64,000 nt of DNA from Flavobacteriaceae bacterium S0862. Its GTDB lineage: Bacteria; Bacteroidota; Bacteroidia; Flavobacteriales; Flavobacteriaceae. The DNA lies in NCBI GenBank assembly GCA_023015825.1, contig JALKAW010000001.1, forward strand, positions 806,001-870,000, given 5' to 3'. This document shows positions 34,478-43,532 of the stretch, in pieces. The notes beneath the pieces were generated by a model. The model saw nothing but the letters and a program-made list of their open reading frames with translations, was not told the DNA's origin and made no database searches. The translations under genes were made by a program, and so were the position numbers. Every line of letters begins with the position of its first letter. The stretch's first letter is position 1.

Positions 34478-35263
34478 ATGAATTTTATAAAAACAGATGA
34501 TTCTAATACTATAAACACATTTAGAAAGGAGTTATATAAAACGTTTGTAGCTCCTATAGACTCGATGTGGCAAGACCTATACATAGCATCATCACAAACA
34601 TATTTAATCGAAAAAAATAACAAGTATATTGGCTATTGCTGTATTGATAACAATGCAGCATTATTACAAATATTTGTAAATAATGAAAACAGATATTTAA
34701 TGCGAACGATTATTAGAAACTTAATCGATTCAAAACTTATATCTTCTGCGAGTTTAAGTGCTATAGAACCTGTGTCTTTTAACGCTTGTTTGTACCTTTC
34801 CAAATCATTAGCAACTAATACATTGTGCTACGAATATTCTAATAGAGCTTTAGATGATGAAAATTCATTGAATGTAGAATTGGTTTCTCCAAAATATTCA
34901 AACGCAATTAGAAGTTACTATAAAGAGTATGTTGGTTTTGACGATACTTTCGGTTATGTCGATAATCTGGTATCCCGTAAGGAGTTGTATTTGAGTTTAG
35001 AAGACGACACTATTATTGCCACTGGCGAATGCAGATTGAGCGATACGCAATTAAGCTTTGCCGATATTGGTGTTGCTGTAAATAAAGAACACAGAAAAAA
35101 AGGGTTAGCAACAAAAATGTTGCAACAAATGGCTCATAAAGCAATTGAGCAAGATAGAAACCCTATATGCTCTACAACCATCGATAATATTGGATCGCAA
35201 AAGGCCATTGAAAGAGCAGGATTTTATTGTTCTAATATTATTTTTGATATGAAATTCAACTAG
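34478..35263 (+). CDS. GNAT-family N-acetyltransferase
   Basis: This 261-residue protein has its acetyl-CoA-binding part in the C-terminal half: ADIGVAVNKEHRKKGLATKM, the beta4-alpha3 region with the RKKGLAT pyrophosphate loop, then TIDNIGSQKAIERAGFY. The N-terminal half (to about 130) is a diverged second lobe (NKYIGYCCIDNNAALLQIFV). The acceptor cannot be predicted. I start at the ATG at 34478, one base after the TetR stop (TAAAATG), which implies translational coupling. A frame starting at 34460 would overlap the TetR gene. Confidence 0.85.
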   Translation: MNFIKTDDSNTINTFRKELYKTFVAPIDSMWQDLYIASSQTYLIEKNNKYIGYCCIDNNAALLQIFVNNENRYLMRTIIRNLIDSKLISSASLSAIEPVSFNACLYLSKSLATNTLCYEYSNRALDDENSLNVELVSPKYSNAIRSYYKEYVGFDDTFGYVDNLVSRKELYLSLEDDTIIATGECRLSDTQLSFADIGVAVNKEHRKKGLATKMLQQMAHKAIEQDRNPICSTTIDNIGSQKAIERAGFYCSNIIFDMKFN

Positions 35264-35271
35264 TATAGATT

Positions 35272-36336
35272 ATGACACTTCAAGACTTAGGATATAATTA
35301 TTCGCTCGAATCTTTTAGAATAGAAAACGGACTTGATACCTTTGTAGTTGGTCGTGTGATTCTCGAACATAAAGAACGGTATGTTGTAAAAACACCTAAT
35401 GCAGAATTTGATGCCGAACTCATCGGGAATTTAAGATTCACAGCTGAAAGCAGATATGATTTTCCAGCAGTAGGAGATTGGGTGGCTTTTTCAGAATATG
35501 ATGAAGGCAAAGGGATTATTCATAAAGTATTTCCTCGTCATTCTATTTTGGAACGTCAAGCTGTTGGTAAATATGGGCAAGTACAAATAATTGCAGCAAA
35601 CATTGATTATGGACTAATTGTTCAAGCAGTTGACAGAGATTTTAATTTAAACAGATTAGAACGCTATTTAGCCATTTGTAATGCAGCAAAAGTTAAACCT
35701 ATAATTGTGCTGAGTAAAACCGATTTGATTAATCAAACGAAATTGGCAGCTATCATGCATCAAGTTACAGATAGAATAAAAGACATAACAACTATCCTTG
35801 TAAATAACGAACCAAATGGATATAAAGCACTAGAACCTTTTATTATAAAAGGAAACACCTATTGTTTGTTAGGGTCATCTGGAGTAGGGAAGTCCACCCT
35901 GATAAATGGACTATCTGGTAACGAACTCATGAAAACAGCCGAAATAAGTACGAGCGTCAACAAAGGGAAACATACAACCAGTCATAGAGAATTAATTGTT
36001 TTGAAAAATGGAGGTATTTTAATCGATAACCCTGGAATGCGTGAAGTTGGTATTACAGATACGTCTAGGGGATTAGAAGTTACCTTCGATACTATTTTAG
36101 AGTATGCAGAGCAATGTAAATTTAAAGATTGTACACACAATCATGAAAAAGGTTGTGCAGTACAAAAAGCGATTGAAAATGGTGATCTCGATTTTGAAGC
36201 CTTTGCCAATTTTCGAAAAATGGAACGAGAAAAAGAACATTTCGAGTCGGATGCTCTAGAACGTAAAAAGAAAGATAAAGACCTAGGGAAACTAATTAAA
36301 AAAGTGGTAAGACAAAAACGAGATTCTCAATATTGA
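35272..36336 (+). CDS. rsgA: Ribosome small-subunit-dependent GTPase RsgA (YjeQ)
   Basis: This 354-residue GTPase helps the late maturation of the 30S subunit. An OB fold (residues 20-100) precedes a circularly permuted GTPase core: G4 LSKTDL (147-152) comes before G1 GSSGVGKST (201-209), G2 GKHTT (232-236) and G3 DNPGMRE (252-258). The C-terminal zinc knuckle has Cys282, Cys287, His289 and Cys295 in CKFKDCTHNHEKGCAV. All motifs are complete. It is unusual to find it 8 bp downstream of a TetR-GNAT pair. Confidence 0.96.
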   Translation: MTLQDLGYNYSLESFRIENGLDTFVVGRVILEHKERYVVKTPNAEFDAELIGNLRFTAESRYDFPAVGDWVAFSEYDEGKGIIHKVFPRHSILERQAVGKYGQVQIIAANIDYGLIVQAVDRDFNLNRLERYLAICNAAKVKPIIVLSKTDLINQTKLAAIMHQVTDRIKDITTILVNNEPNGYKALEPFIIKGNTYCLLGSSGVGKSTLINGLSGNELMKTAEISTSVNKGKHTTSHRELIVLKNGGILIDNPGMREVGITDTSRGLEVTFDTILEYAEQCKFKDCTHNHEKGCAVQKAIENGDLDFEAFANFRKMEREKEHFESDALERKKKDKDLGKLIKKVVRQKRDSQY

Positions 36337-36406
36337 TTTTAAATATTAATCTATTATTGGCGCAATATTTGATGCTACCTCATCTTTAAATAAAATAAAC
36401 TTACCA

Positions 36407-37087
36407 ATGAGAATAATTATACTCTTACTAATATTATTAAGTTTTTCATGTGTAGATAAAACTAACGCTGTCAAAACACAAGAGCCCAAACAAACCAACG
36501 AACAGCTAATAGCGATGTTAGATTCCATTTGGACTACAGAGCAACAACCAATAACCTTAAGAGATTCAATGATAGAATTGTATGGTGCGGATTCTAAAGA
36601 AGCCGAAAAATATCAGCTTATTTATGAAAAAAACCATGTGATAAATGAAGAGAAGATTACTAATCTCTTAGATACGTATGGTTGGCCAAAAAAAGAGGTG
36701 ATAGGCGAACAAGGTAATTGGACTATTTGTAATGTTATACAGCACGCCGAAAATGATGTGCGTATAAAATATTTACCAATGATGAAAGAAGCTGTTTTAG
36801 AAAAACAATTGCAACCTAGGTTTTTAGTTAGAGCACAAGATAGAATCGCTACCGAACAAGGACAACTTCAAATTTATGGAGGACAAATGAAGTATTACCC
36901 TGAAACTAAAAGCTTTAATGTGTGGCCTGTTTTTGAGCCAGAAAATATTGATAAACGAAGAGCCGAAATTGGACTTGAACCAATTGCGGAATTTTTAAAA
37001 TCTAGATTTAATTTCGATTGGAATCTTGAGGAGCAAATTCAGAGAAGCAAGGAGTTTGAAGCTCAACAACAGAAAGTACTCAATTAA
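36407..37087 (+). CDS. DUF6624-like lipoprotein
   Basis: This 226-residue protein has a lipoprotein signal (MRIIILLLILLSFSCVDK). The mature domain contains AMLDSIWTTEQQPITLRDSM, ITNLLDTYGWPKKEVIGEQG and IQHAENDVRIKYLPMMKEAV, then QDRIATEQGQLQIYGGQM. These are typical of a widespread uncharacterised family (DUF6624). Family function is not known. It lies 70 bp after rsgA and may be a separate transcript. Confidence 0.8.
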   Translation: MRIIILLLILLSFSCVDKTNAVKTQEPKQTNEQLIAMLDSIWTTEQQPITLRDSMIELYGADSKEAEKYQLIYEKNHVINEEKITNLLDTYGWPKKEVIGEQGNWTICNVIQHAENDVRIKYLPMMKEAVLEKQLQPRFLVRAQDRIATEQGQLQIYGGQMKYYPETKSFNVWPVFEPENIDKRRAEIGLEPIAEFLKSRFNFDWNLEEQIQRSKEFEAQQQKVLN

Positions 37088-37108
37088 CGCAGGTATTTAC
37101 CGTTTTTA

Positions 37109-37660
37109 TTAATCCAACTTTTCAGGACCTTGAGTTACGTTATTAATTCGCCAATGTTCATCTTGAATAGATTTGTATTTTATTTCAAAATAAAGCCCCT
37201 TTCCAATAAGTTCTTCCAAGATACTTTTATAAAGCTTATAATCTTTTTCAGAATTATAAATAGTAAGGATATTGTATTTTTCGCCTGCAGGAATGGCAAT
37301 TCCTTTGTCAATAGTAGAGTAGGAAATCGCTTTAATACTATCTAAAACAGGAGCTTTCGCTCTTAGGTATTTTAAAAGCTCATTATCGTAATCACTTAAA
37401 TCTTCGTTTTTACCTTGATAGCTTAAAGTTGCACTCTCTATAATAGCTGGACCCACACCATAATTATCTAAAGTAATTGCAAAGGTGTTATTTGCAGAAT
37501 TATCAGATGTTGAAATAGACAAGTATGGTAGAATGGATAAGTAGTTTTGTTTGCTCATTAAATTGGTCTGGTAGATAAAAATAACCAAGGTGATAAAACT
37601 AATACTCATTGCCGAAATGCCTAATATCTTATCACTATTCCATTTTATTTTTTTTGCCAT
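37109..37660 (-). CDS. Hypothetical protein with one N-terminal membrane helix
   Basis: This 183-residue protein has a single membrane segment at about residues 9-32 (DKILGISAMSISFITLVIFI). A soluble domain with beta-strand character follows (YLSISTSDNSANNTFAITLD, GVGPAIIESATLSYQGKNED). No known family is recognised. It is convergent with the DUF6624-like gene (21 bp between ends). Confidence 0.6.
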   Translation of the reverse strand: MAKKIKWNSDKILGISAMSISFITLVIFIYQTNLMSKQNYLSILPYLSISTSDNSANNTFAITLDNYGVGPAIIESATLSYQGKNEDLSDYDNELLKYLRAKAPVLDSIKAISYSTIDKGIAIPAGEKYNILTIYNSEKDYKLYKSILEELIGKGLYFEIKYKSIQDEHWRINNVTQGPEKLD

Positions 37661-37856
37661 GTTTGTTTGAGTCTTTAATATGATACAATGTAATAAATAT
37701 TGTAATATGCTTAAAATAGTAAGCTTATTTGTTTATAACTTCCTATAATTGCTTACGCTAAACAGTTGACTTTTCGTGCATTAAAAACTAACTTCGCTTA
37801 TCGTCTGATATAAAACATTTTAACGTTACATATCATAACAATAAGCGTAACTCAAA

Positions 37857-39350
37857 ATGAAACAACTACTTTTTATATTTGCATTTTTATCTATGCAATC
37901 TATTTGTTTAGCACAACATCTAGGTGAAGAACGCTACGTTCCAGAAACAAACCTCTTAGTACTAGATAAAATAAGCCAATGGCAAGACCTAAAATTTGGA
38001 CTCTTAATGCATTGGGGAGCTTACAGCCAATGGGGAATTGTAGAGTCTTGGTCGTTGTGTCCAGAGGAGTATGGTTGGTGTGAAAGAACAGCTGGTTCCA
38101 ACCCAAATAATTACAATGCCTATGTTGAAGAATATAGAGATTTAAAGAAAACATTTAATCCTATTAAGTTCAACCCAGAGAAATGGGCTAATGCTGCTAA
38201 AAATGCAGGCATGAAGTATGTAATATTCACGACTAAGCATCACGATGGATTTTCTATGTTCGATTCTAAATACACCGATTATAAAGTCACAGACCCAGAA
38301 TGTGCATTCTCATCAAACCCAAGAAGCAATATAGCTTTAGAGATATTTGATGCCTTTAGAGCAAAAGACTTTTGGGCAGGCGCATATTTCTCAAAACCTG
38401 ATTGGAATTCGCCTTATTATTGGGATCATAAGTATCCACCAAGAGATAGAAATGTTAACTACGAACCAGAAGCCAATCCTGAAACATGGAATAAATTTAC
38501 AGAGTTTACACATAATCAAATATTAGAATTATTAACTGATTATGGTAAAATTGACATTTTATGGTTAGATGGTGGTTGGGTTGCTAAAACACCAAAATCA
38601 CAAATAACGAGTTGGTATGACGAACAACTTAAGAACAATGACAATGGTTATTTAAAACATAGAATAGTTAACCAAGACATTAAAATGGATGAGTTGGTTG
38701 TAAAAGCACGTGAAAAGCAACCAGAGTTAATAGTGGTTGATAGAGCTGTATATGGTAAGAATCAAAATTATTTAACACCAGAAAACCGTGTGCCAGATAA
38801 GGAATTACCATATCCTTGGGAATCATGTATTATATCTGGAGGAGGATGGTCGCATACTACCAATGCAACATACATGAGCGGGAGAGATGGTGTGCAATTA
38901 CTGGTAGATATTGTTGCTAAAGGTGGTAATCTGCTTTTAAATATAGCACCAACACCTGAAGGTGAATGGCAAGATGGTGCGTATAGACTATTAGAAGATT
39001 ATAGTAAGTGGATAGACATTAATGGTGAAGGAATATATAATAGTAAAGTATTGCAGCCATATAAAGAAGATAATATTTGCATGACGCAACAGGATAATGG
39101 CAATGCCTATTTTTTCTATATGTGTAAAGAAAATGAAACTACAATGCCTTCAGAAATAGTTATAAAATCTCATGTTCCAGCAAAAGGTAGCAAAGTGTCA
39201 TTGTTGGGAAGTAACAAATCTTTAAAATGGGTAACACATAACAAAGGGTTTAAGGTGCTTATACCAAAATCATTGCAAAATAATCCACCTAGCGATTATG
39301 TATGGACGATAAAAGTTTCTGCACTAAAAAAAGAAGTAATTTATGACTAA
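37857..39350 (+). CDS. Alpha-L-fucosidase, glycoside hydrolase family 29
   Basis: This 497-residue exported enzyme has signal peptide MKQLLFIFAFLSMQSICLAQ. The TIM-barrel landmarks of GH29 are present: DLKFGLLMHWGAYSQWG, FTTKHHDGFSMFDSKYTDY and the nucleophile Asp238 in KIDILWLDGGW. KGGNLLLNIAPTPEGEW and a C-terminal beta-sandwich follow. It removes terminal alpha-L-fucose from glycans, in the periplasm or outside. Its last 8 bp overlap the GH3 gene, so the two act together on a fucose-containing glycan, possibly algal. No SusC/SusD pair or sulfatase lies nearby. TG-rich promoter motifs are not clear upstream. Confidence 0.94.
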   Translation: MKQLLFIFAFLSMQSICLAQHLGEERYVPETNLLVLDKISQWQDLKFGLLMHWGAYSQWGIVESWSLCPEEYGWCERTAGSNPNNYNAYVEEYRDLKKTFNPIKFNPEKWANAAKNAGMKYVIFTTKHHDGFSMFDSKYTDYKVTDPECAFSSNPRSNIALEIFDAFRAKDFWAGAYFSKPDWNSPYYWDHKYPPRDRNVNYEPEANPETWNKFTEFTHNQILELLTDYGKIDILWLDGGWVAKTPKSQITSWYDEQLKNNDNGYLKHRIVNQDIKMDELVVKAREKQPELIVVDRAVYGKNQNYLTPENRVPDKELPYPWESCIISGGGWSHTTNATYMSGRDGVQLLVDIVAKGGNLLLNIAPTPEGEWQDGAYRLLEDYSKWIDINGEGIYNSKVLQPYKEDNICMTQQDNGNAYFFYMCKENETTMPSEIVIKSHVPAKGSKVSLLGSNKSLKWVTHNKGFKVLIPKSLQNNPPSDYVWTIKVSALKKEVIYD

Positions 39351-42021
39351 GCTTAAGCATTCTTTACTCATGCTTTTTGGGTTGTTTGTTTTTATTTCTT
39401 GTGGTAATAGCAATGAATTTACTTATAAAAACCCTAATGCTTCTATTGATGATAGAGTTGAAGATTTAATGTCTAGAATGACTTTGGAAGAAAAGTTTTG
39501 GCAACTCTTTATGATTCCAGGAGATTTATCAGATGGAAAAGAAAAATATAAACACGGAATTTTCGGATTTCAAGTATCAACTAAAGGAACTTCTAAAAAT
39601 GAATCAGAACAGGTTTTAGAGTATGCATCAGGTGGAACAGCTAAAGAAACAGCGCTTCTAATTAATAACATTCAAAAGTATTTTTTAGAAGAAACCAGAC
39701 TTGGAATTCCCATCATTCCTTTTGATGAAGCACTGCATGGATTAATTAGGGAAGAAGCCACTGTTTTTCCTCAAGCTATTGGACTTGCAGCTTCATGGAA
39801 CACAAAACTAATGGATACAGTAGCTGCTGCAATAGCTATGGAAGTAAAAGCAAGAGGCATACGACAAAACCTTTCGCCAGTAATTAATATAGCAAGAGAC
39901 GTACGTTGGGGACGTGTAGAAGAAACATATGGAGAAGATCCTTTTTTAACATCAAGAATGGCAGTTTCTTATATCTCAGCTTTTGAAAAGCTAGGAATCA
40001 TAACTACTCCCAAGCATTTTGTAGCCAATGTAGGCGATGGCGGAAGAGATTCCTATCCTATTGATTTTAATGAAAGGACTTTAGAAGAAGTTTATTTTCC
40101 TGCGTTTAAAGCAAGTATTCAAGAAGCTGGTGCTTGGTCTATTATGACGGCTTACAATTCCTTAGATGGTACACAAGCTACAGCAAATAACTGGTTGCTT
40201 AATGAAAAATTAAAAAATGATTGGGGTTTTAAAGGTTTTGTAATTTCTGATGCTGGCGCTACTGGAGGCGCTAATGTATTACATTTTACTGCAAAAGATT
40301 ATGCTGAATCTACCCAACAAGCCATTGAAGGTGGACTTGATGTGATATTCCAAACATCTTACAATCATTATCCATTGTTCTACGAAGCCTTTGAAAAAGG
40401 AATGGTTGATGAAGAAGCAATAAATGAAGCTGTAAGACGAGTCTTGTATGCGAAATTCAAATTGGGCTTATTTGAAAATCCATACGTAAACGTTGAAGAT
40501 TTAGATAAAAACAACTCTGTGGAAACCAACAAAGCATTGGCTAAAACAGCGGCTTTAGAATCGTTGGTTTTGTTGAAAAATAAACAAAATACGCTTCCAA
40601 TAAAAAAAGATATTGCATCTATTGCTGTAATTGGTCCAGATGCTTATGAAGCAAGATTAGGTGGTTATTCTGGACCTGGGAACAACCCTGTAAGCATACT
40701 TAAAGGTATTAAAGATAAAGTTGGAAAAACAGCAAACATCTTTTATGCAAAAGGTGCTGAAAGAATGAGTGAAGATTTTGTGGCTATCCCTAAAGAAAAT
40801 TTATTTCATATCAATGATAATAAAAAAGAAACTGGACTTCGTGCCGATTATTACAATAACATAAATCTAGAGGGAACACCAGCATTGTCAAGAATAGATG
40901 CAAACATAGATTTTAGATGGACACTCTTTTCGCCAGACCAAAGTAAAATAAACTACGATTATTACTCAGCTCGTTGGACAGGAAAACTCATTTCTCCTCA
41001 AACTGGATTTATAGATATAGGGATTAAAGGTGATGATGGATATCGACTGTACATTAATGATGAATTGATTATTGATAATTGGAAAAAACAGACCGTTCAG
41101 CAAATCACAAAATTACACTATTTTAAAAAAAACAAAGTATATGATATACGAGTAGAGTATTACGAAACTGTAGGAAATGTTTGGTTTAAAATGATTTGGA
41201 ATGCAGGTATAGAAAATAACTGGAAAACTGAGATTGATAAAGCTGTGAGTCTTGCAAAAAAATCAGATGTTGCAGTGGTTTGCGTTGGAATAGAAGAAGG
41301 GGAGTTTAATGATAGAGCCTATCTCTCTTTACTTGGTCATCAAGAAGCATTACTTAAAGCTGTTGCAGCCACAGGAACACCAGTTGTTGTTGTATTAGTT
41401 GGTGGAAGTGCTGTTACTATGCAAAATTGGATTCATGATGTTGCTGCCATTGTAGACGTGTGGTATCCAGGAGATCAAGGAGGAAACGCCATAGCTGATG
41501 TGCTCTTTGGCGATTATAATCCTGCTGGACGATTACCTATTACCTTTCCAATTCATGAGTCGCAATTACCTTTGTATTACAATCATAAACCTACAGGAAG
41601 AGGTGATGATTATACAAACCTTACTGGTAAACCATTATTTCCTTTTGGATTTGGAATGAGTTACACTTCTTTTGAGTATAGTGATATTCAGTTAAGCAAA
41701 GACACAATTTCTAAATCAGAAAGCACGACTGTACGATTTAAAATCACCAATATTGGAAATTATGATGGAGACGAAGTGATACAATTATACATTAAAGATT
41801 TGTTTGCTTCTGTAGCAAGACCAATTATGGAGTTGAAAGGCTTTCAAAGAATTCATCTTAAAAAAGGAGAAATAAAAGAAGTAGAATTTGAAATTATCCC
41901 AGAGCTTCTAAAAATGCTAAATAAAGAAATGCAAGCTGTAATTGAACCTGGTGATTTTAGGATCATGGTTGGTGCGTCAGCTAATGATATTAGGCTTAGA
42001 ACTTTACTCACTGTTAAATAA
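39343..42021 (+). CDS. Glycoside hydrolase family 3 beta-glycosidase with inserted PA14 domain
   Basis: This 892-residue lipoprotein has lipobox Cys20 in FVFISCGNS. The GH3 N-terminal barrel contains IIPFDEALHG, SPVINIARDVRWGRVEETYG, PKHFVANVGDGGRDSYPI and the nucleophile Asp303 in FKGFVISDAGATGG. The second GH3 domain is split by a PA14 carbohydrate-binding domain at about 496-620 (GLRADYYNNINLEG, IGIKGDDGYRLYINDELIID). A C-terminal fibronectin-III-like domain (about 795-890) closes the protein. PA14 insertions shape the substrate pocket of some GH3 enzymes. The exact sugar (glucose, xylose or galactose) is not determined. It starts within the end of the fucosidase gene, implying coupling. 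Confidence 0.95.
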   Translation: MTKLKHSLLMLFGLFVFISCGNSNEFTYKNPNASIDDRVEDLMSRMTLEEKFWQLFMIPGDLSDGKEKYKHGIFGFQVSTKGTSKNESEQVLEYASGGTAKETALLINNIQKYFLEETRLGIPIIPFDEALHGLIREEATVFPQAIGLAASWNTKLMDTVAAAIAMEVKARGIRQNLSPVINIARDVRWGRVEETYGEDPFLTSRMAVSYISAFEKLGIITTPKHFVANVGDGGRDSYPIDFNERTLEEVYFPAFKASIQEAGAWSIMTAYNSLDGTQATANNWLLNEKLKNDWGFKGFVISDAGATGGANVLHFTAKDYAESTQQAIEGGLDVIFQTSYNHYPLFYEAFEKGMVDEEAINEAVRRVLYAKFKLGLFENPYVNVEDLDKNNSVETNKALAKTAALESLVLLKNKQNTLPIKKDIASIAVIGPDAYEARLGGYSGPGNNPVSILKGIKDKVGKTANIFYAKGAERMSEDFVAIPKENLFHINDNKKETGLRADYYNNINLEGTPALSRIDANIDFRWTLFSPDQSKINYDYYSARWTGKLISPQTGFIDIGIKGDDGYRLYINDELIIDNWKKQTVQQITKLHYFKKNKVYDIRVEYYETVGNVWFKMIWNAGIENNWKTEIDKAVSLAKKSDVAVVCVGIEEGEFNDRAYLSLLGHQEALLKAVAATGTPVVVVLVGGSAVTMQNWIHDVAAIVDVWYPGDQGGNAIADVLFGDYNPAGRLPITFPIHESQLPLYYNHKPTGRGDDYTNLTGKPLFPFGFGMSYTSFEYSDIQLSKDTISKSESTTVRFKITNIGNYDGDEVIQLYIKDLFASVARPIMELKGFQRIHLKKGEIKEVEFEIIPELLKMLNKEMQAVIEPGDFRIMVGASANDIRLRTLLTVK

Positions 42022-42076
42022 TCAAAAATTTGATACTTAATTGTTTTAATAATTCTTGAACTTTATAATCAAGTGA

Positions 42077-43432
42077 TTACTTCTTTTTATTTCGCTTATT
42101 ATAATTCTTATCGCCTCTAGTTTTTGGCTTCTTATACTTTTTAGCAATCTTAAACTTATATGAACCACCAAGGTTTTCTTTCAAGTTTTTTGCAGATTTC
42201 TCATGGAATGCTGGACCAGGAGCATCATCGTCCCTATTACGGTTTAAAGGATTGTAACGTTCTTTTAGTTGCGGTCGCTCTTCTTCAATGAGTTCTTTAG
42301 AGATTTCAACAGCATCTGGTAATTCTAAAACAGGAATTATCATTTGCATGAGCTCTTCAATGTTTTCTATAGCCTCTTGCTCTTTTTCGGTATTAAAGAC
42401 AAGTGCATGTCCTTCTTTCTCTGCACGACCAGTTCTACCAATACGATGCATATAGTTTTCAGGATACTCAGGTGTGTCAAAATTTATAACATGAGAAATA
42501 CTATCGATGTCTAAACCACGAGCCATAACATCAGTTGCAATTAATATGCGGTTCTCTCCATTTTCAAATTGGCTAATACTTCTAAGTCTGTAGTTTTGAG
42601 TTTTGTTAGAGTGTATCACACAAGATTCACCATAATATGATTCTTCTAGCTGATCAAATAAACGATCAGCCATACGCTTATAAGCAACAAATATCAATAC
42701 TTTGTTATAAGTATCTCTATCTTCCAGTAAATGATTTACCAAATTAACTTTGGTATAAAAATTCGGTACATTATAGCGCTCTTGCTTAATGTTTTCAAGC
42801 GGCGTTCCAGACACAGCGATAGAAATACGCTCGGGATTAATAAAAAAATCGGTGATTAATTCATCTACATACTTCGTCATTGTAGCAGAAAACATGATGT
42901 TTTGTCTACGCTCTGGAAGAATATCAAAAATATTTAATAATTGGTGTCTAAAACCAAGGTCTAGCATTACATCTACTTCATCAATCACTAATTTTTGTAT
43001 TAATTTTAATTGTAATGTTCTGCTTACTGCTAAATCGTATAAGCGACCAGGAGTAGCCACTAAAATATCTAAACCTTCAGCTACTGCTTGCTTTTGTGTG
43101 TTAATATTGGTGCCTCCATACACGCCTAATATGCGCACATTAACGTATTTTGCAATTTTCTCAAACTCTTCAACAACTTGTACTACCAATTCACGAGTTG
43201 GTACTAATACTAAAACTCTTGGGTTATCTTGTTTTGCAAAGGGTAAATTCTTTAAAATAGGTAAGCCATAAGCAAATGTTTTTCCAGTACCAGTTTGCGC
43301 AATACCAACCACATCTTTACCTGAGCCAATCACATTAAACGATTGTTCTTGAATAGGTGTAGGTTTTTCAAAGCCAAGGTCAGCAATGGCATTGCGTAAA
43401 GGAGTAGTAAGATTTAGCTCTTCGAAAGTCAC
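42077..43432 (-). CDS. DEAD-box ATP-dependent RNA helicase (DEVD variant)
   Basis: This 451-residue helicase has the Q motif PTPIQEQSF, motif I AQTGTGKT (45-52), Ia PTREL, and motif II as DEVD (151-154) rather than DEAD. Motif III is SAT (182-184), and motif VI is YMHRIGRTGRAEKEGHALV. The tail from about 410 is Lys/Arg/Asn-rich and disordered, as in RNA-binding extensions. Ala-to-Val in motif II is a mild change and activity should remain. It probably remodels RNA in ribosome assembly or mRNA decay. It is divergent from pabB, and a TACCTTTG box at 43457-43450 is its likely promoter. Confidence 0.94.
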   Translation of the reverse strand: MTFEELNLTTPLRNAIADLGFEKPTPIQEQSFNVIGSGKDVVGIAQTGTGKTFAYGLPILKNLPFAKQDNPRVLVLVPTRELVVQVVEEFEKIAKYVNVRILGVYGGTNINTQKQAVAEGLDILVATPGRLYDLAVSRTLQLKLIQKLVIDEVDVMLDLGFRHQLLNIFDILPERRQNIMFSATMTKYVDELITDFFINPERISIAVSGTPLENIKQERYNVPNFYTKVNLVNHLLEDRDTYNKVLIFVAYKRMADRLFDQLEESYYGESCVIHSNKTQNYRLRSISQFENGENRILIATDVMARGLDIDSISHVINFDTPEYPENYMHRIGRTGRAEKEGHALVFNTEKEQEAIENIEELMQMIIPVLELPDAVEISKELIEEERPQLKERYNPLNRNRDDDAPGPAFHEKSAKNLKENLGGSYKFKIAKKYKKPKTRGDKNYNKRNKKK

Positions 43433-43449
43433 GTTAAAAAATTTAGCGA

Positions 43450-43457
43450 CAAAGGTA
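43450..43457 (-). promoter_or_regulatory. Putative -7 box (TACCTTTG) of the helicase gene
   Basis: The minus strand reads TACCTTTG followed by TCGC, 17 bp upstream of the ATG. The same octamer appears on the plus strand at 43502. Confidence 0.5.
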
Positions 43458-43501
43458 AGGGTTTCTTATAACATCGTCCTTTTAAATTACATTTATCTGT
43501 T

Positions 43502-43509
43502 TACCTTTG
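43502..43509 (+). promoter_or_regulatory. Putative -7 box (TACCTTTG) of pabB
   Basis: TACCTTTG matches TAnnTTTG and lies 23 bp upstream of the TTG start. It mirrors the helicase box. Confidence 0.5.
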
Positions 43510-43532
43510 CGACTTCATAAATCACTCATTCA

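Noticed and set aside
35298-35510. Minus-strand ORF inside rsgA
   Set aside because: Shadow of the OB-fold coding region.
37681-37730. Weak inverted repeat TACAAT...ATTGTA upstream of the hypothetical protein
   Set aside because: Short and AT-rich, expected by chance.
42022-42076. Terminator between GH3 and helicase genes
   Set aside because: Only a six-base AT-rich stem (ATCAAA/TTTGAT) is visible and no T-run follows.
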